DNA of 64,000 bases from Hypericum androsaemum (Eukaryota; Streptophyta; Magnoliopsida; Malpighiales; Hypericaceae). Both the position numbers and the translations under genes were made by a program. Shown here one piece after another: positions 9,591 through 20,084 of this stretch (its first letter is position 1; each line of letters begins with the position of its first letter). The notes under the pieces were generated by a model, which did not search any database, was not told the origin of the DNA, and was given only the letters and a program-made list of their open reading frames with translations. Location of the stretch: contig OZ023194.1 in NCBI GenBank assembly GCA_963995505.1, positions 10,970,428-11,034,427 on the forward strand. The letters are read 5' to 3'.

Positions 9591-10694
9591 TTATTAATTG
9601 TAATATTTATAATCTATTTAGTGTGGAGTTCTCTCTGTTAAGGTTATTATTACCGATCTTTATTAATTATTTCAGTATTAAGATACATGTTTTCCTAGTG
9701 CAACGAATTAGTGCTCTTACTCACTAATTCATGAGAACAAGAGTTACTCCTGGAAGAGCTAATTAGCTTTTTTTTGCTCATTAATCGGTATAAAAGTAAA
9801 CTGAACACTAGTGATTAGTGCTTACCGATGGGCTATTAATTACCCATAAAGCTCATCAATGGATGATTAATAAGATAATTAGTCTGAATTCTCTCGGTTA
9901 ATTAGATTAAACACAAATTTCAATCTAAGTGGTCAAAACAGATTTGGATTCAGTGGGGAGTACATAAAAGTTGTCCCTATGGTATGGATTAAATTTAGAC
10001 CATTAGATTTGATCAAATTTTTTTTATAGATCTGATGGTCAGAATCTGTTGAGAATATTTTCGAGTTTTTATCCAAACATACTCATTAGAGTTCCACCAT
10101 TTTCCTATATAATCCCACAAAAAAACATCATCTCTCTTTTATTAATTGTAATATTTATAATCTATTTAGTGTGGAGTTCTCTCTGTTAAGGTTATTATTA
10201 CCGATCTTTATTAATTATTTCAGTATTAAGATACATGTTTTCCTAGTGCAACGAATTAGTGCTCTTACTCACTAATTGATGAGAACTAGAGTTAGTCCTG
10301 GAAGAGCTAATTAGCTTTTTTTTGCTCATTAATCGGTATAAAAGTAAACTGAACACTAGTGATTAGTGCTTACCGATGGGTTATTAATTACCCATAAAGC
10401 TCATCAATGGATGATTAATAAGATAATTAGTCTGAATTCTCTCGGTTAATTAGATTAAACACAAATTTTAATTTAAGTGATCAAAACGGATTTGGATTCA
10501 GTGGGGAGTACATAAAAGTTGTCCCTATAGTATAAATTAAATTTAGACCATTAGATTTGATCAAATTCTTTTTTTATAGATCTGATGGTCAGAATCTGTT
10601 GAGAATATTTTGGAGTTTTTATCCAAACATATTTATTAGGGTTCCACCATTTTCCTATATAATCTCACACAAAAAAAACATCATCTCTCTTTTA
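9591..10694 (+). repeat. ~550-bp direct tandem duplication
   Basis: Units start TTATTAATTG at 9,591 and 10,139 and end CATCATCTCTCTTTTATT. Each unit includes 350 bp of flank, the left end of the TIR element described at 9,941, and a TATA-like CCTATATAATC (about 10,104 and 10,653). The duplication therefore postdates the insertion of that element. Confidence 0.85.
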
Positions 10695-10867
10695 TTCCCC
10701 CCTCCAAAAAATCTTCGCCCCCCGCCCCCCTCTTATCCTATCATCTCTCTTTTATTTCCCCCCACCCGACACCCCCCCCCCCCCGTCCCTCGATTCCTCG
10801 TTTCGTCTCTTTTATTTCCCCCCACCCGACACCCCCCCCCCCCCCCCGTCCCTCGATTCCTCGTTTC
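10681..10867 (+). repeat. ~60-bp tandem units with long C-tracts
   Basis: Three units share TCTCTTTTATT and the last two share CCCACCCGACA then 14-17 consecutive C. The minus strand could form G-quadruplexes. Open frames through here are proline-rich artefacts. Confidence 0.75.
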
Positions 10868-11559
10868 GTCGCTCCAGTTTCGTTCCCTCTCTTCCTTTCG
10901 CCGTCGCTCCAGGTCCTTTTTCATCTTTTTGCTGATTTTGTGTGTTTTGATTCCTGGGATTCTCCCGCTTGTCTTTTCTTTTCGGGTAATATATAGTTGT
11001 TCTGTTTCTATTTTTGTCATTTTTCTTCTTTAGTGCTCTTCGTTTATAATCCTGTCCTTTGCAAGAAGTGTTGGAGGTGGGGCACTTGCATTTTTTTCTC
11101 TGCTTTTGTGGCTCATGATTCAGAAATTCCATTTTATGTTTATCTCTTTGTTGGAAAGATTTGTGTGGTTTCGTATGAGATCTTCATTAAGCTTTCCTAG
11201 TTAGATTGGCTAGACAAATGTTGAAGGGGGTCTTAGTTTATTATTTAGAGGTTATTGGCTCGTATGAGATCGTCATTATCTTTTGGATGTGAACAATTAA
11301 TCAGTGAAACACTGATTCATATTTAGCCACGAAATCGTCATGAAAGTCTTTTGTTTGATTCTACTGTGGCAACAAAAGAATCGTCCACTCTTTGGAGTTG
11401 GCCAATAAGCTTTCCCATCTTCAATCCCTCACAATGTGAAAAATATTTCCTCATATTATTGACCGATCCCATAAAAATATATTGCTTCGTGTTTGAGTTT
11501 GTAAATTACTAGTTTACACTGTGAGCCTATAGAATTCTTATACCTTGTTCATTTGGTTG

Positions 11560-11788
11560 GTACGTAACTGTATGAAAATTGGTATGTATATACAATCATA
11601 TTGGTATACATTGTGTGTTTGTTAAGTGATATTGGTATATTTGTTAAGTAATATTGGTTGTACTATGAGGTAAAATTAGTATACATATTTCTTGTCATTG
11701 GTATGTGACTGTATTGTAATTGGTATGCATTTACAATCATATTGATATGTATATGCAATAATATTGGTATGCATTGTGTGTTTGTTCA
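11560..11788. repeat. Irregular ATTGGTAT repeats, inverted relative to the next array
   Basis: ATTGGTAT and close variants recur about eight times, and a longer block around TACAATCATATTG is present twice (about 11,591 and 11,732). The motif is the reverse complement of the ATACCAAT core in the following arrays. Confidence 0.55.
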
Positions 11789-12036
11789 AAATATCAGAGT
11801 AGAAAGATATCAATACCAGAGAAGAAGAAAGCCAATATCTGAGAAGAAGGAAACTAATATTTGAATACAAGGATACCAATATCAGAGTAGAAGGCCACCA
11901 ATATCATAGTAGAAGGAAACCAATATCACAGAAGAAGGAAACCAATGTCGGAGTAGAAAGACACCAATATCTGAGTAGAAAGAAACCAATATCATAGACG
12001 AAGAAAACCAATATCCTAGTATAAGGATACCAATAT
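11789..12036 (+). repeat. 21-bp minisatellite, array 1
   Basis: About a dozen units of 21 bp with core ACCAATATCAGAGTAGAAGG. The spacing is close to a multiple of three, but stops occur in the frames, so I do not read it as coding. Confidence 0.85.
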
Positions 12037-12155
12037 TTCCATAATTGTATTTTCATAAATTATATTATTTCCATAATTTTGGCTGATTTTTTTCTTTTTA
12101 ATTATTTTCATAATTATATTATCCCTAAATTGTAGCTTAATTTTGTTAATAGTGT

Positions 12156-12452
12156 ACCAATATCAGAGAAGAAGTATACCAATATTAGAGAATAAGTATA
12201 CCAATATCAGAGTAGATGGATATCATTATCAGAGTAAATGGTTACCAATATCCGAGAAGATGGAAACCAATATCATAGTAGAATGAAATCAATAGCATAG
12301 AAGATGGAAACCAATATCATAGTAAAATAAAATCAATATCATAGTAGCATGAAACCAATATCATAGAAGATGGAAACCAATATCATAGTAGAATGAAACC
12401 AATATCATAGTATAATGAAACCAATAGCATAGAAGATGGAAACCAATATTCT
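12156..12452 (+). repeat. 21-bp minisatellite, array 2
   Basis: About 14 units of the same 21-bp motif; later units shift to ATCATAGTAGAATGAAACCA. It is separated from array 1 by 120 bp of AT-rich sequence. Confidence 0.85.
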
Positions 12453-12572
12453 CATACTTGTATTTCCATAAATTGTATTATTTTGCTGATATTTGTTTTA
12501 ATTATTGTATTTCCAATATTGCCCCTATCCCTTTCAGTGGGGATTACTCATGTCCCCACTGAATTTGAACCC

Positions 12573-15170
12573 GGTCAACACACGTTAGATGTTCTGCTCA
12601 GTAAGTAGTACATAAACCTCTTAATATTCAAAGCTAAAAGCATTAATTAGAGAGTAAGAAATGACTGCCAAATTTTTGTGCTCCTCTAATTCTCCACTTC
12701 AAAGCTTCGTCAACCTTCTTCAACGATGTAATAAATTTAGAGACAAAAAGTATATGTTGGCTACTTTCACTAAAGTGACAAAATGGGACTTAGCATTTTA
12801 ACCCAAAATTACTTTAAATCCCCCAGTAATGCCCACTGAAAGTGGATTTTTTCCGGTACGTTAAAAGTGGATTTAAGGCCACCAAAATTACAAGTTTGTG
12901 AAGGTATTAGCCTGCGGTTGCTAGATCAAATTGTAATGAAGTTGGTGGTGGGGTGAGCAAGGATTTGAAGAAGGTTGGTGTTGGTGTGAGGGAAGAAGAG
13001 GGGAGAGGGAGTATACTTGAGGATTTTGGATACTTATAAATAAATCAACGATCATTTTGATTTTTGCCAATCTGCCACATCATTTTACAAGTGTAATAGA
13101 GAAGTTTATGCGGCGTGCCACATTCTTATCCAAATGACGTCGTTTTGATACTCAGGATAGAATATCTGTCGGAGGTTATACGTGATTTTAATTAGAAAAA
13201 ATTTGATTCAATTGATTCATTTTTAACAACAATGTATTCATGTAATTTTACGCAATATCATAGAATACTAAAATATACTTTTCTATTTATATTTTGAATA
13301 GTCAAAATTTAGTGCAATAACTTTCCCATGTTTAAAATATCTTCATGTTAACAAGTCATTTTTTACGGCTGGCGAGCTGACTATCATGCTCTATTGTTGA
13401 CCATTCATTGAACCAAAAATTTCTAATATTTCAAAAATATTTCCCCAAGGTTGTTCTTTTGTTTATGTCAATATGGTTTTGTTATTATGTTAATGTGGTT
13501 CAACTTTTATGCTAATTTAGTTATATTATTATGTAATTATTATTTTTTTGAAGAAATATTATTATGTAATTATGATTACATTATCATGTTAATGTGGCTG
13601 TAGATGTAAAAGTTGATGGGACGAACTGAGCTGCTCCTCTATCCTAGACACAGAGGAATGAATGAAGATATAAGCTTCTCTATGTTTGGACTTGAGCATA
13701 ATCGACCGAGAGCAAGAGCGAGGCCAGAATACAACATGTCGGTTGGGACGAGAGGGAGGTGGTGGAGCTCGAGCTAGATGATGAAAGCAGGAGGAACGAT
13801 TTGAGAGCGGGTATGGTGAAGAAGAAGAAGTCAAGAGGTCGTTTTAATAATGAAAGACATATTTTACAAAATAACAATTCTTGCCCAAGATCACAAATAT
13901 TCTCCAAGATCAAAGAAAAGAAACTCGGAGGACGAACTTAAAGAAAACATACACCAACGACATAATAATCAAAATCATAATTGGAGAGTTGAGCACTTCC
14001 GGGTCGATTAACAAGAGAGAGCGCTCCCTTATATATTATGGATGCTTGTCAAAGGTTCTAAATTGCTAGGCAATTTGTAGTTGAAAAGAAAACCCTGAAT
14101 TTGTATGTTCACTTGGCGGACAATAGGCGATGAGGTACTTATATAGTGTGGAGCTTGTACTTGGTGATAGCAAATGACACTTGCTAACGACGAGTATAAC
14201 CGAATAGGAAGAATCTAGTTACTCTCTGATGACCAAGTAAGACGAGAAAAATCCATCAAGAACCCCCAACTGTTGACCATTTCTACCAATTAATCTTGCC
14301 GGCGGAATATGAAAAGGCATGGCCGTTCAATCTTGTGCCTTCCAAATAATAAAAACATAAATCTTGTCCCTTCAGGAAATGTATATAGAAAAGAGATGGG
14401 CTGGCTGACCGTTGGGCTTGATAAGAGAATTCATGTGATGTTATTATTGGACTTTCTTCTTGGATTGTTATTTTTCGTAATATATTTATGAGACCTTAAG
14501 AAACTTCATCTAATTGTTCTTGTTACGGTGTTAATTAACTTTATGGGTTTTTATAGGAAAATTTTCATTTTAGTATAATGTGAAATGGGTCATTTGAATT
14601 TGATACCATGTAGTTTAACAAGCTTCAAAACAAGTAACTAAAGTTTGACAATTAGATACTTTAGTGACACAGAAAACTTCTCTCCAACCACTCGGTTATT
14701 TAGCAGGCCACATCAATCTAGATTACCATGTAGACTGCCACGTAGTTGATGACATGGATCGTCGAAATCCTATTAAATTATAGAAAAAGTTTATTTTAAT
14801 AATCTGGTATTCGGGCCTTTTTAATTTTGATATCATGTGGTTTAAATTTTAGAAAATATTTATTCACAAGTGTACTACATCAACCCAAATTCATGATCTT
14901 AAGATTTTGAGATAGATATAAAAATTTTAACAAACAACATATCTATCTTCTTGCTCCCCGTTTTGTTAAACCACTTTGCTGGCTTATTTTTCTAAATCAG
15001 AAGAGCCAGTAGTCATATCATTATCAATCGGCCCAGGACAGAAGAATCATCCAACTTCCAGTTACAAAATTCTAGTTTCTATTTTAAATAAATTTATTTC
15101 TAAAGACAAGATCTAGAGCATATGAATCTGTAATTCCTTGTCCTGGAATAGTCGAAATGGTCACACAGTT
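12573..15170. other. Intergenic, no gene seen
   Basis: Short open frames at 13,589-14,069 and 14,309-14,491 are not conserved-looking and overlap on opposite strands. The stretch near 14,580-14,850 (ATACCATGTAGTTTAA and a later variant) resembles ends of non-autonomous DNA elements, but I could not define both termini. Confidence 0.45.
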
Positions 15171-15295
15171 CGCATCCTGTTGGCTGTTCCTAGTTTTACC
15201 AAGTCATCAAACATTAGAAACTCACCTCATTGTCCGTGCTCGTCTCCTGTTGGCTGTTCCTAGTCCTAGTTCGCATCCTGTTGGCTGTTCCTAGT
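15171..15295 (+). repeat. Three copies of a 20-bp repeat upstream of phytocyanin 3
   Basis: TCCTGTTGGCTGTTCCTAGT occurs at 15,175-15,194 and exactly at 15,245-15,264 and 15,276-15,295, ending 156 bp before the ATG. It could be a promoter repeat or local slippage. Confidence 0.75.
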
Positions 15296-15333
15296 CTTAG
15301 CATCTTTTTTCCACCACCAACTGCAAGCTCCCC

Positions 15334-15341
15334 AATATAAG
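15334..15341 (+). promoter_or_regulatory. Putative TATA box of phytocyanin 3
   Basis: AATATAAG lies 110 bp before the ATG at 15,451. A second candidate, CTATATAG near 15,388-15,395, is closer. I cannot choose firmly between them. Confidence 0.4.
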
Positions 15342-15450
15342 TACCTCATCAATTCCCTCCAAGTGAGCATACACCCAGCCTTCTATATCTATATAGTAGC
15401 TCCCCTCAAAGCATAGACATTGTCCAGTTAGTGTTCGGATATCATTATCA

Positions 15451-15933
15451 ATGGCTTGTCGTCTCTCCTTTGCCGTGCTTGTTTTGGTTGGTGTAGTGAT
15501 CCTCCCTACATTGACCACGGGGAAGGACATCGTAGTTGGTGATGGCGCTGGATGGAGGTTGCAATTCGATTACCAAGCTTGGGCTAAGACCAAGGACTTC
15601 CGACTCGGAGACAGGCTTCGTAAGCACCCTTTTATCATTTCCTTTTTTAGCATCATTTGATGACTGTTGGGTCAATGCACTTATTTTTCTAGCTCGAATT
15701 CAAATTAATCGGTCAAGTGTCGTGCAGTCTTCAAGTACCCACCGGGAGTTCACACCGTGATTCGAGTGAACCTGACAAACTTTCAACAGTGCATCAAGGA
15801 GCCAAGGAGCAACGAGGTGACTACGGGACAAGATGTTGTAGTTCTCAACAGTGTAGGGAGAAGATGGTACGTTTGTGGAGTAGCCCAGCACTGCGAGAAA
15901 GGCTTGAAGCTTGCATTGAAAGTGCTCCCATGA
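15451..15933 (+). CDS. Single-domain phytocyanin with Leu axial position
   Basis: Predicted secreted 124-aa protein, exons 15451..15619 and 15728..15933, with one 108-nt phase-1 intron at the same site as in the two-domain genes. Signal peptide is about residues 1-24. The plastocyanin-like domain keeps ligands H65, C106 and H111 and the disulfide C78-C112, but the fourth, axial position is Leu116 (HCEKGLKL) where the neighbours have Met. Leu does not coordinate copper, so a three-coordinate site with raised redox potential, or loss of copper, is possible. The N-terminal half is very close to the neighbours (KDIVVGDGAGW, KTKDF). The protein stops straight after the domain with no GPI tail, a plantacyanin-like layout. 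It is on the opposite strand to the other two and 7 kb away. Confidence 0.88.
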
Positions 15934-16793
15934 ACCCTTTTGAGATGCCAACATGTTCTAGAACCCATCGTATGTATTCCAGGCTTTGTCTACGTCCAAT
16001 TTTCATCGCGTTCTAAAATAAATTCTGTCGCTTTATTTTCTTTGGGATTCTAGATGCTCGTCATTGCTACGTTTAATGTATCGTTTATACTGTTACCTAT
16101 CGGAAATCTAATGTTGTAAGCACTTATTTATAATTACTTTAATTAATGTCAGTTGTTCCGGGTTATATATATTTTATATATTTATTGAAGTATTATGAAA
16201 GTATGTTGGTAAGCATATTCAAGCATTACGAATTACAGCATTGGTTGAATTATGGTCTTTGCATTTGGCAAATTGTTCAAGTTTTTGTTTTTTTTTTTTT
16301 GATACGTTCAAGTATTTGTTAATTCTAAGAAACTGGACGGTGGAACGGACCCAACTTTTGAAACAGTTTAGATGCAGGATGAAACCATGGACACTGAACG
16401 GATTGACTAATCTAGGTTCAAATCAGGTAGAAACTTTGAAATATGTCAAAGTTCTCCGGCTGATAAATACCTATTGGTTCAAACGCTTTTAGTTAGAAGG
16501 TAAGCTTACAAACCCAGAAGGTAAAGAATTACATAGCTAACTAGAACTTTGGCACAGCATCAGGTGGTCAAGTTTGACAAAAGTCTAGGACATCCGGATA
16601 TAATAAAAACAGTGGATATGTCAACTCTAACGTACTGATCTCAGACAGAACTTAAGGAATTTCAAGACCACTAGATGAAAATAGATTCCAAATTCCAACA
16701 GTCATGAACCAAGATTGAAAAAGTTATCCTTCATTGAAAGTGTTTTCGGGAAAACTGCGTCGAAGCAAGAAAAGTTTAGCATACCTGCAAAAG
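15934..16793. other. 3' flank of phytocyanin 3 and intergenic
   Basis: The first few hundred bases probably hold the 3' UTR. A short frame at 16,241-16,492 is unrecognised. No repeat or gene is called. Confidence 0.45.
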
Positions 16794-16960
16794 ATCACCA
16801 ATCTCTAGTATTGTATCAGCTACTACTGTTTTCCTTTTGCTCACAACAAATCAGTTGATTCCTTTGGCTTAGTTCACAGAGATCTTTGATTTGAGCAACA
16901 CGTCTGAACCATTTTTCGGCTTTGGCCTCCTCTGACATGTCCAAAGGATCTGGTTCCCTC
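16794..16960 (-). pseudogene. Second C-terminal fragment of VAR3/OZ-type gene
   Basis: The minus strand reads EEAKAEKWFRRVAQIKDL, then, across a frame break and an in-frame TGA, KGIN*FVVSKRKT. These are the C-terminal signatures of plant organelle RanBP2-zinc-finger proteins. The same signatures occur once more, in different wording, just upstream at 17,035-17,260. So this is a duplicated or residual 3' end, without a usable frame. Confidence 0.6.
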
Positions 16961-17034
16961 ACTTGTGATCCTTCTAAGCTCTTACCTGTCAGTCAGCTTG
17001 TGAAGTTTGCATCCCCGGATGGCTGGGATGTTTT

Positions 17035-18665
17035 TCAGATGGAAGTTGGGTATTGGCCATCAGCCAGCCTCCTCTCCGACGGACTCTTCCTTCTGCTGAT
17101 AACAAACCTATTGACTCCTTTCCTCGAGGGCATTGTCTCAGGTTGTCATTTTCCATAGCTCCACTCACATCCCAGAAACTGTCCAGCCGAGAAACCTTGT
17201 TAAACCACCTCTTCGCCTTCTGTCCATTAGCTGCCAACCCAATGTCTGCCCTATTCAGCTTTGTTCACGTTCTCCTGATATCCTAAACCAGATCACGGGT
17301 TTGTTGTACCATTTGAAGCAACAGCAGGTCGCTTCAATCACACCTCAAGCAAAATGTATACCTTTTGTCATTGCAGAAATCACAATCTGGAAAGATATGT
17401 CAGAGATCAAGTGAGTGACCCAGAGAGGATTAGGTAGAGCGACAAGCCATTAAAAGAGACAAGAATTGAAGAACAAACACATTGCTTACTGGGGGCACTC
17501 CCATTCACCACCAGTAAGCTGCCTATTTGGCCGTGCTTCCTCACATTGAAGGCATTTCGCATTCCGATTAAAGTTCATGAAACTACACCTGTTCAAAAGA
17601 GAGAAATTTTAGAACATGAATTCATCAAAACCTCAAAAAAAATAAAACTGCCATGCAATATCCAAATCAGTTCATAAGCAACTATATGCATTTTGGACGT
17701 GGACAGAAAAGATAGGAGCATCACCATAAAAGGGGATGTACCTATGACAAATCCAGTCGCCTCTTCTCAGCTCAATATTACGAAGAGGCCTTGTTGTATG
17801 CTGGTATCCCTCTTTACCGTTGTTACACACGGTCTCATTAGTCTCGACACCTCTGTTATTGTCATTGCCCAGCTGGGACATCTTTAGCAAGAGACTCCGA
17901 ACAGACAGCTCGACAAGTTGGACATCGTGATCACTGCTCCTCTCAGAGGATCTAACGGCATTGCTCACGTAACTTAACAAGTACTTCATCAAGTCGACCG
18001 ATGTCTCCACTCTATCATCACCATCTAGAACCTAAATACAATAATGCGCGAGGAAACAGTAGAACAATGTCGGTGCAGTTCGGTTAAATACGAAAATTTT
18101 CACACAGAGAGAGTTAGGAATCCTCACATTGTTCATCAAGAAAAGCCTCATCCTCCGAATCGAATCCGCCCTATCGTCGAATAGAAACGGCTCCCCCTTC
18201 TCAACTACCACTTCAATGTCCCTCCTTGGAAGCATCCTAATCAAATAATCCAATTCCAATCAAGTAATTAACTTCAGGAAAAATATATATATATAAAGGA
18301 ATTCGCTAAAATAAGATAACAAACCCTAAGACGTCGGCTCGGCGGCGGGCGAAGGAGAGGCAGGCGTAGGCGGCTCCCTCGGGCAAACCGGGCACCGCCA
18401 CGTGTCTAGAGGAGTCGAAGTAACCCGCGGAGGAGAGGTAGCCGAGGAGGCTGGACCACTCGGGCCAGGGATGGTGGTAGTGATGCTCGGGAGGAGAAGG
18501 AAACGACGGCGTCGAGGAGGAGGAGGAGGAGGAGGAGGAGAGGGCGACGGCCGGGGAGTGGAATTGGCGGCGGTAGGCGAGGCGGTGACGGCGGGGGACA
18601 AAGGGGGAGAGGCGGCGGAGGTGGAGAGGGGAGGGGGCGGCGGTTAGGAGCATTAGAAACCTCAT
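17035..18665 (-). pseudogene. Broken VAR3/OZ-family RanBP2 zinc-finger gene
   Basis: Plant OZ proteins (VAR3 = OZ1) act in plastids or mitochondria in RNA editing and splicing. Exons 18665..18325, 18236..18128, 18031..17742 and 17588..17490 join cleanly with GT-AG introns. They encode a basic, Ser-rich organelle-targeting N-terminus, a PWPEWSSLLGYLSSAGYF block, RRADVLG/MLPRRDIEVVVEKG, ELSVRSLL, then a zinc finger GDWICHRCSFMNFNRNAKC with its last Cys in CLQC. After the next finger begins (GGEWECPQ) the frame fails: the exon starting at 17386 reaches a stop at once. Further on, TGA and TAG stops and one-base shifts separate recognisable pieces (KAKRWFNKVSRLDS; RKGVNRFVISRRKSPSERRL). A truncated product of about 281 aa is possible if transcribed. 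The pseudogene call is firm; the exact family member is not. Confidence 0.8.
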
Positions 18666-18951
18666 CTTGTATGGAAGGCGACGGCGGCGGCGACTAAACT
18701 CAGAAGGTAGTGGAAAACTTAATATTAGATAAACGGTTATAATACAGAAATATATAAATAACAGAGTGGCGTGTGTGGAAGCAAAGACGGAAGAGAAGCT
18801 ACTAGCTAACCGAGCGGAGGTTAAAATATCTTCTAGAGTTCCTTCCTAGTCTTTTATCAAAATCGAAACCAAAGAACATATTTGATCATTATTCAAATAA
18901 CATAGTACTGAATAGACTTTACCGAAACATTAGGATATTTCACTTTTGGGT

Positions 18952-19501
18952 GAGGATGGCAATTAGACAGTTATTACGAGGGTCTATTTTGATCTAGATT
19001 CAAAAGGTCCAAGATTCGTTGATTTTGACCGGGTTTAGACTATGATTCTGTCTCGATTTTGATATTTTAAAAGGATAAGGGCATGTATATGGATCTATAG
19101 CATCCTGTCCTGATCCAATTCGAATTTTTTAAATTAATATTAAAATAATATATATGTATATTAATTATTAGACATAATACCAAATTCTCAATTTTAACTT
19201 ACCCGACTTCAATTATTTTTGAATTTTTTTTTGTATTGGTTTGTTTAATAAATGAAAATATCTCATTGCTATTTAAAAACTATCAAAATATAACTTATTT
19301 TTTTCTAAATTATATATTTTTAAAAAAAAACACGGATCCGCGGGTCATCTTGATCCTGCCCCATTTTTTTGGACCCAGATCCTGCTCGAATCTTTATTTC
19401 TAAAGAGAATAAGGGTAAGGATCTAGGTCCACCATTCAAAAAGAGGATAAGGATTTAGGTCCTATAGATCCTACCTGAATCCTTCTCATTGGCATCCCTA
19501 T
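18952..19501. mobile_element. Non-autonomous hAT-type element, copy 2
   Basis: A 550-bp relative of 4,012-4,578 along its whole length, starting GAGGATGGCAAT and ending ATTGGCATCCCTAT. The 8-mer TTTTGGGT flanks it exactly (18,944-18,951 and 19,502-19,509), a typical hAT target duplication. It lies about 290 bp upstream of the VAR3-like pseudogene start. Confidence 0.82.
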
Positions 19502-19509
19502 TTTTGGGT

Positions 19510-20084
19510 GGAAAAATTCTCCTACTCAATTTTAAATCACCTACTTTTAATTTTTATCATAGCATCTGCTAGATTTATTTTCACTAATTTTCTCATAATT
19601 TAGTGCTCGCCAATAATATTGACTACACCCCAGTGCACATCTCAGCACAAATTAAGTGTATATTTTTCCACCAAAAAAAACTAAGTGTATATTTGGTACA
19701 GTAAATTGCAAAATAGAGTTCCGACAAAAAAATTACGAAATAGATTATACTCTATAGATTAGAAAATAGCTTAACAGAAGATGAATTTAATATATTATTT
19801 GCACTATCAGCTTTTTATATTTACAGTTCATGAGCCGTGTCCCTGGATAACAAAGCAAAGCTTCTAATAATTGTGCTTCCATGTGCTATATACTTGAGAA
19901 GCTTTAAAATTATTTGTATGATCATGGTCTCTGCAAAAGAATTAACAATTTTTTATGTACATTATATTGTATCACTAGATCATTTGTTTAGTTAAATTCA
20001 AAATAATAAAATAGCAAATAAATTTCGCATTATTCGGTAACTTGAAAGGAAATCATATCAGTTAAGTTAACTGGATCAGTCTTT
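19510..20084. other. Intergenic, nothing recognised
   Basis: AT-rich with no coding frame or repeat I can define. Confidence 0.5.

Larger units (their letters stand above)
9941..12572. mobile_element. 2.6-kb MULE-like TIR element filled with minisatellite
   Basis: The left end reads GGATTCAGTGGGGA (again at 10,496 in the tandem copy) and the right end TCCCCACTGAATT (12,553-12,565). These termini match the 103-bp MITE at 4,782. Possible target duplications are GGTCAAAACA (9,931-9,940) and GGTCAACACA (12,573-12,582), 9 of 10 identical. The interior has a TATA-like box, a leader-like CT-rich stretch with a possible splice donor near 10,913, and 21-bp minisatellite. No transposase is visible. 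Confidence 0.6.

Noticed and set aside
10557..11033. 158-codon plus-strand frame
   Set aside because: It is Pro/Phe-rich because it translates C-tracts and CT-rich tandem units; an opposite-strand frame overlaps it.
11789..12452. CRISPR array or repeat-protein gene
   Set aside because: Units are contiguous 21-bp minisatellite without unique spacers, the genome is plant, and stops interrupt the frames.
18402..18647. Gly/Glu-rich plus-strand frame
   Set aside because: Antisense of the Ser-rich first exon of the VAR3-like pseudogene.
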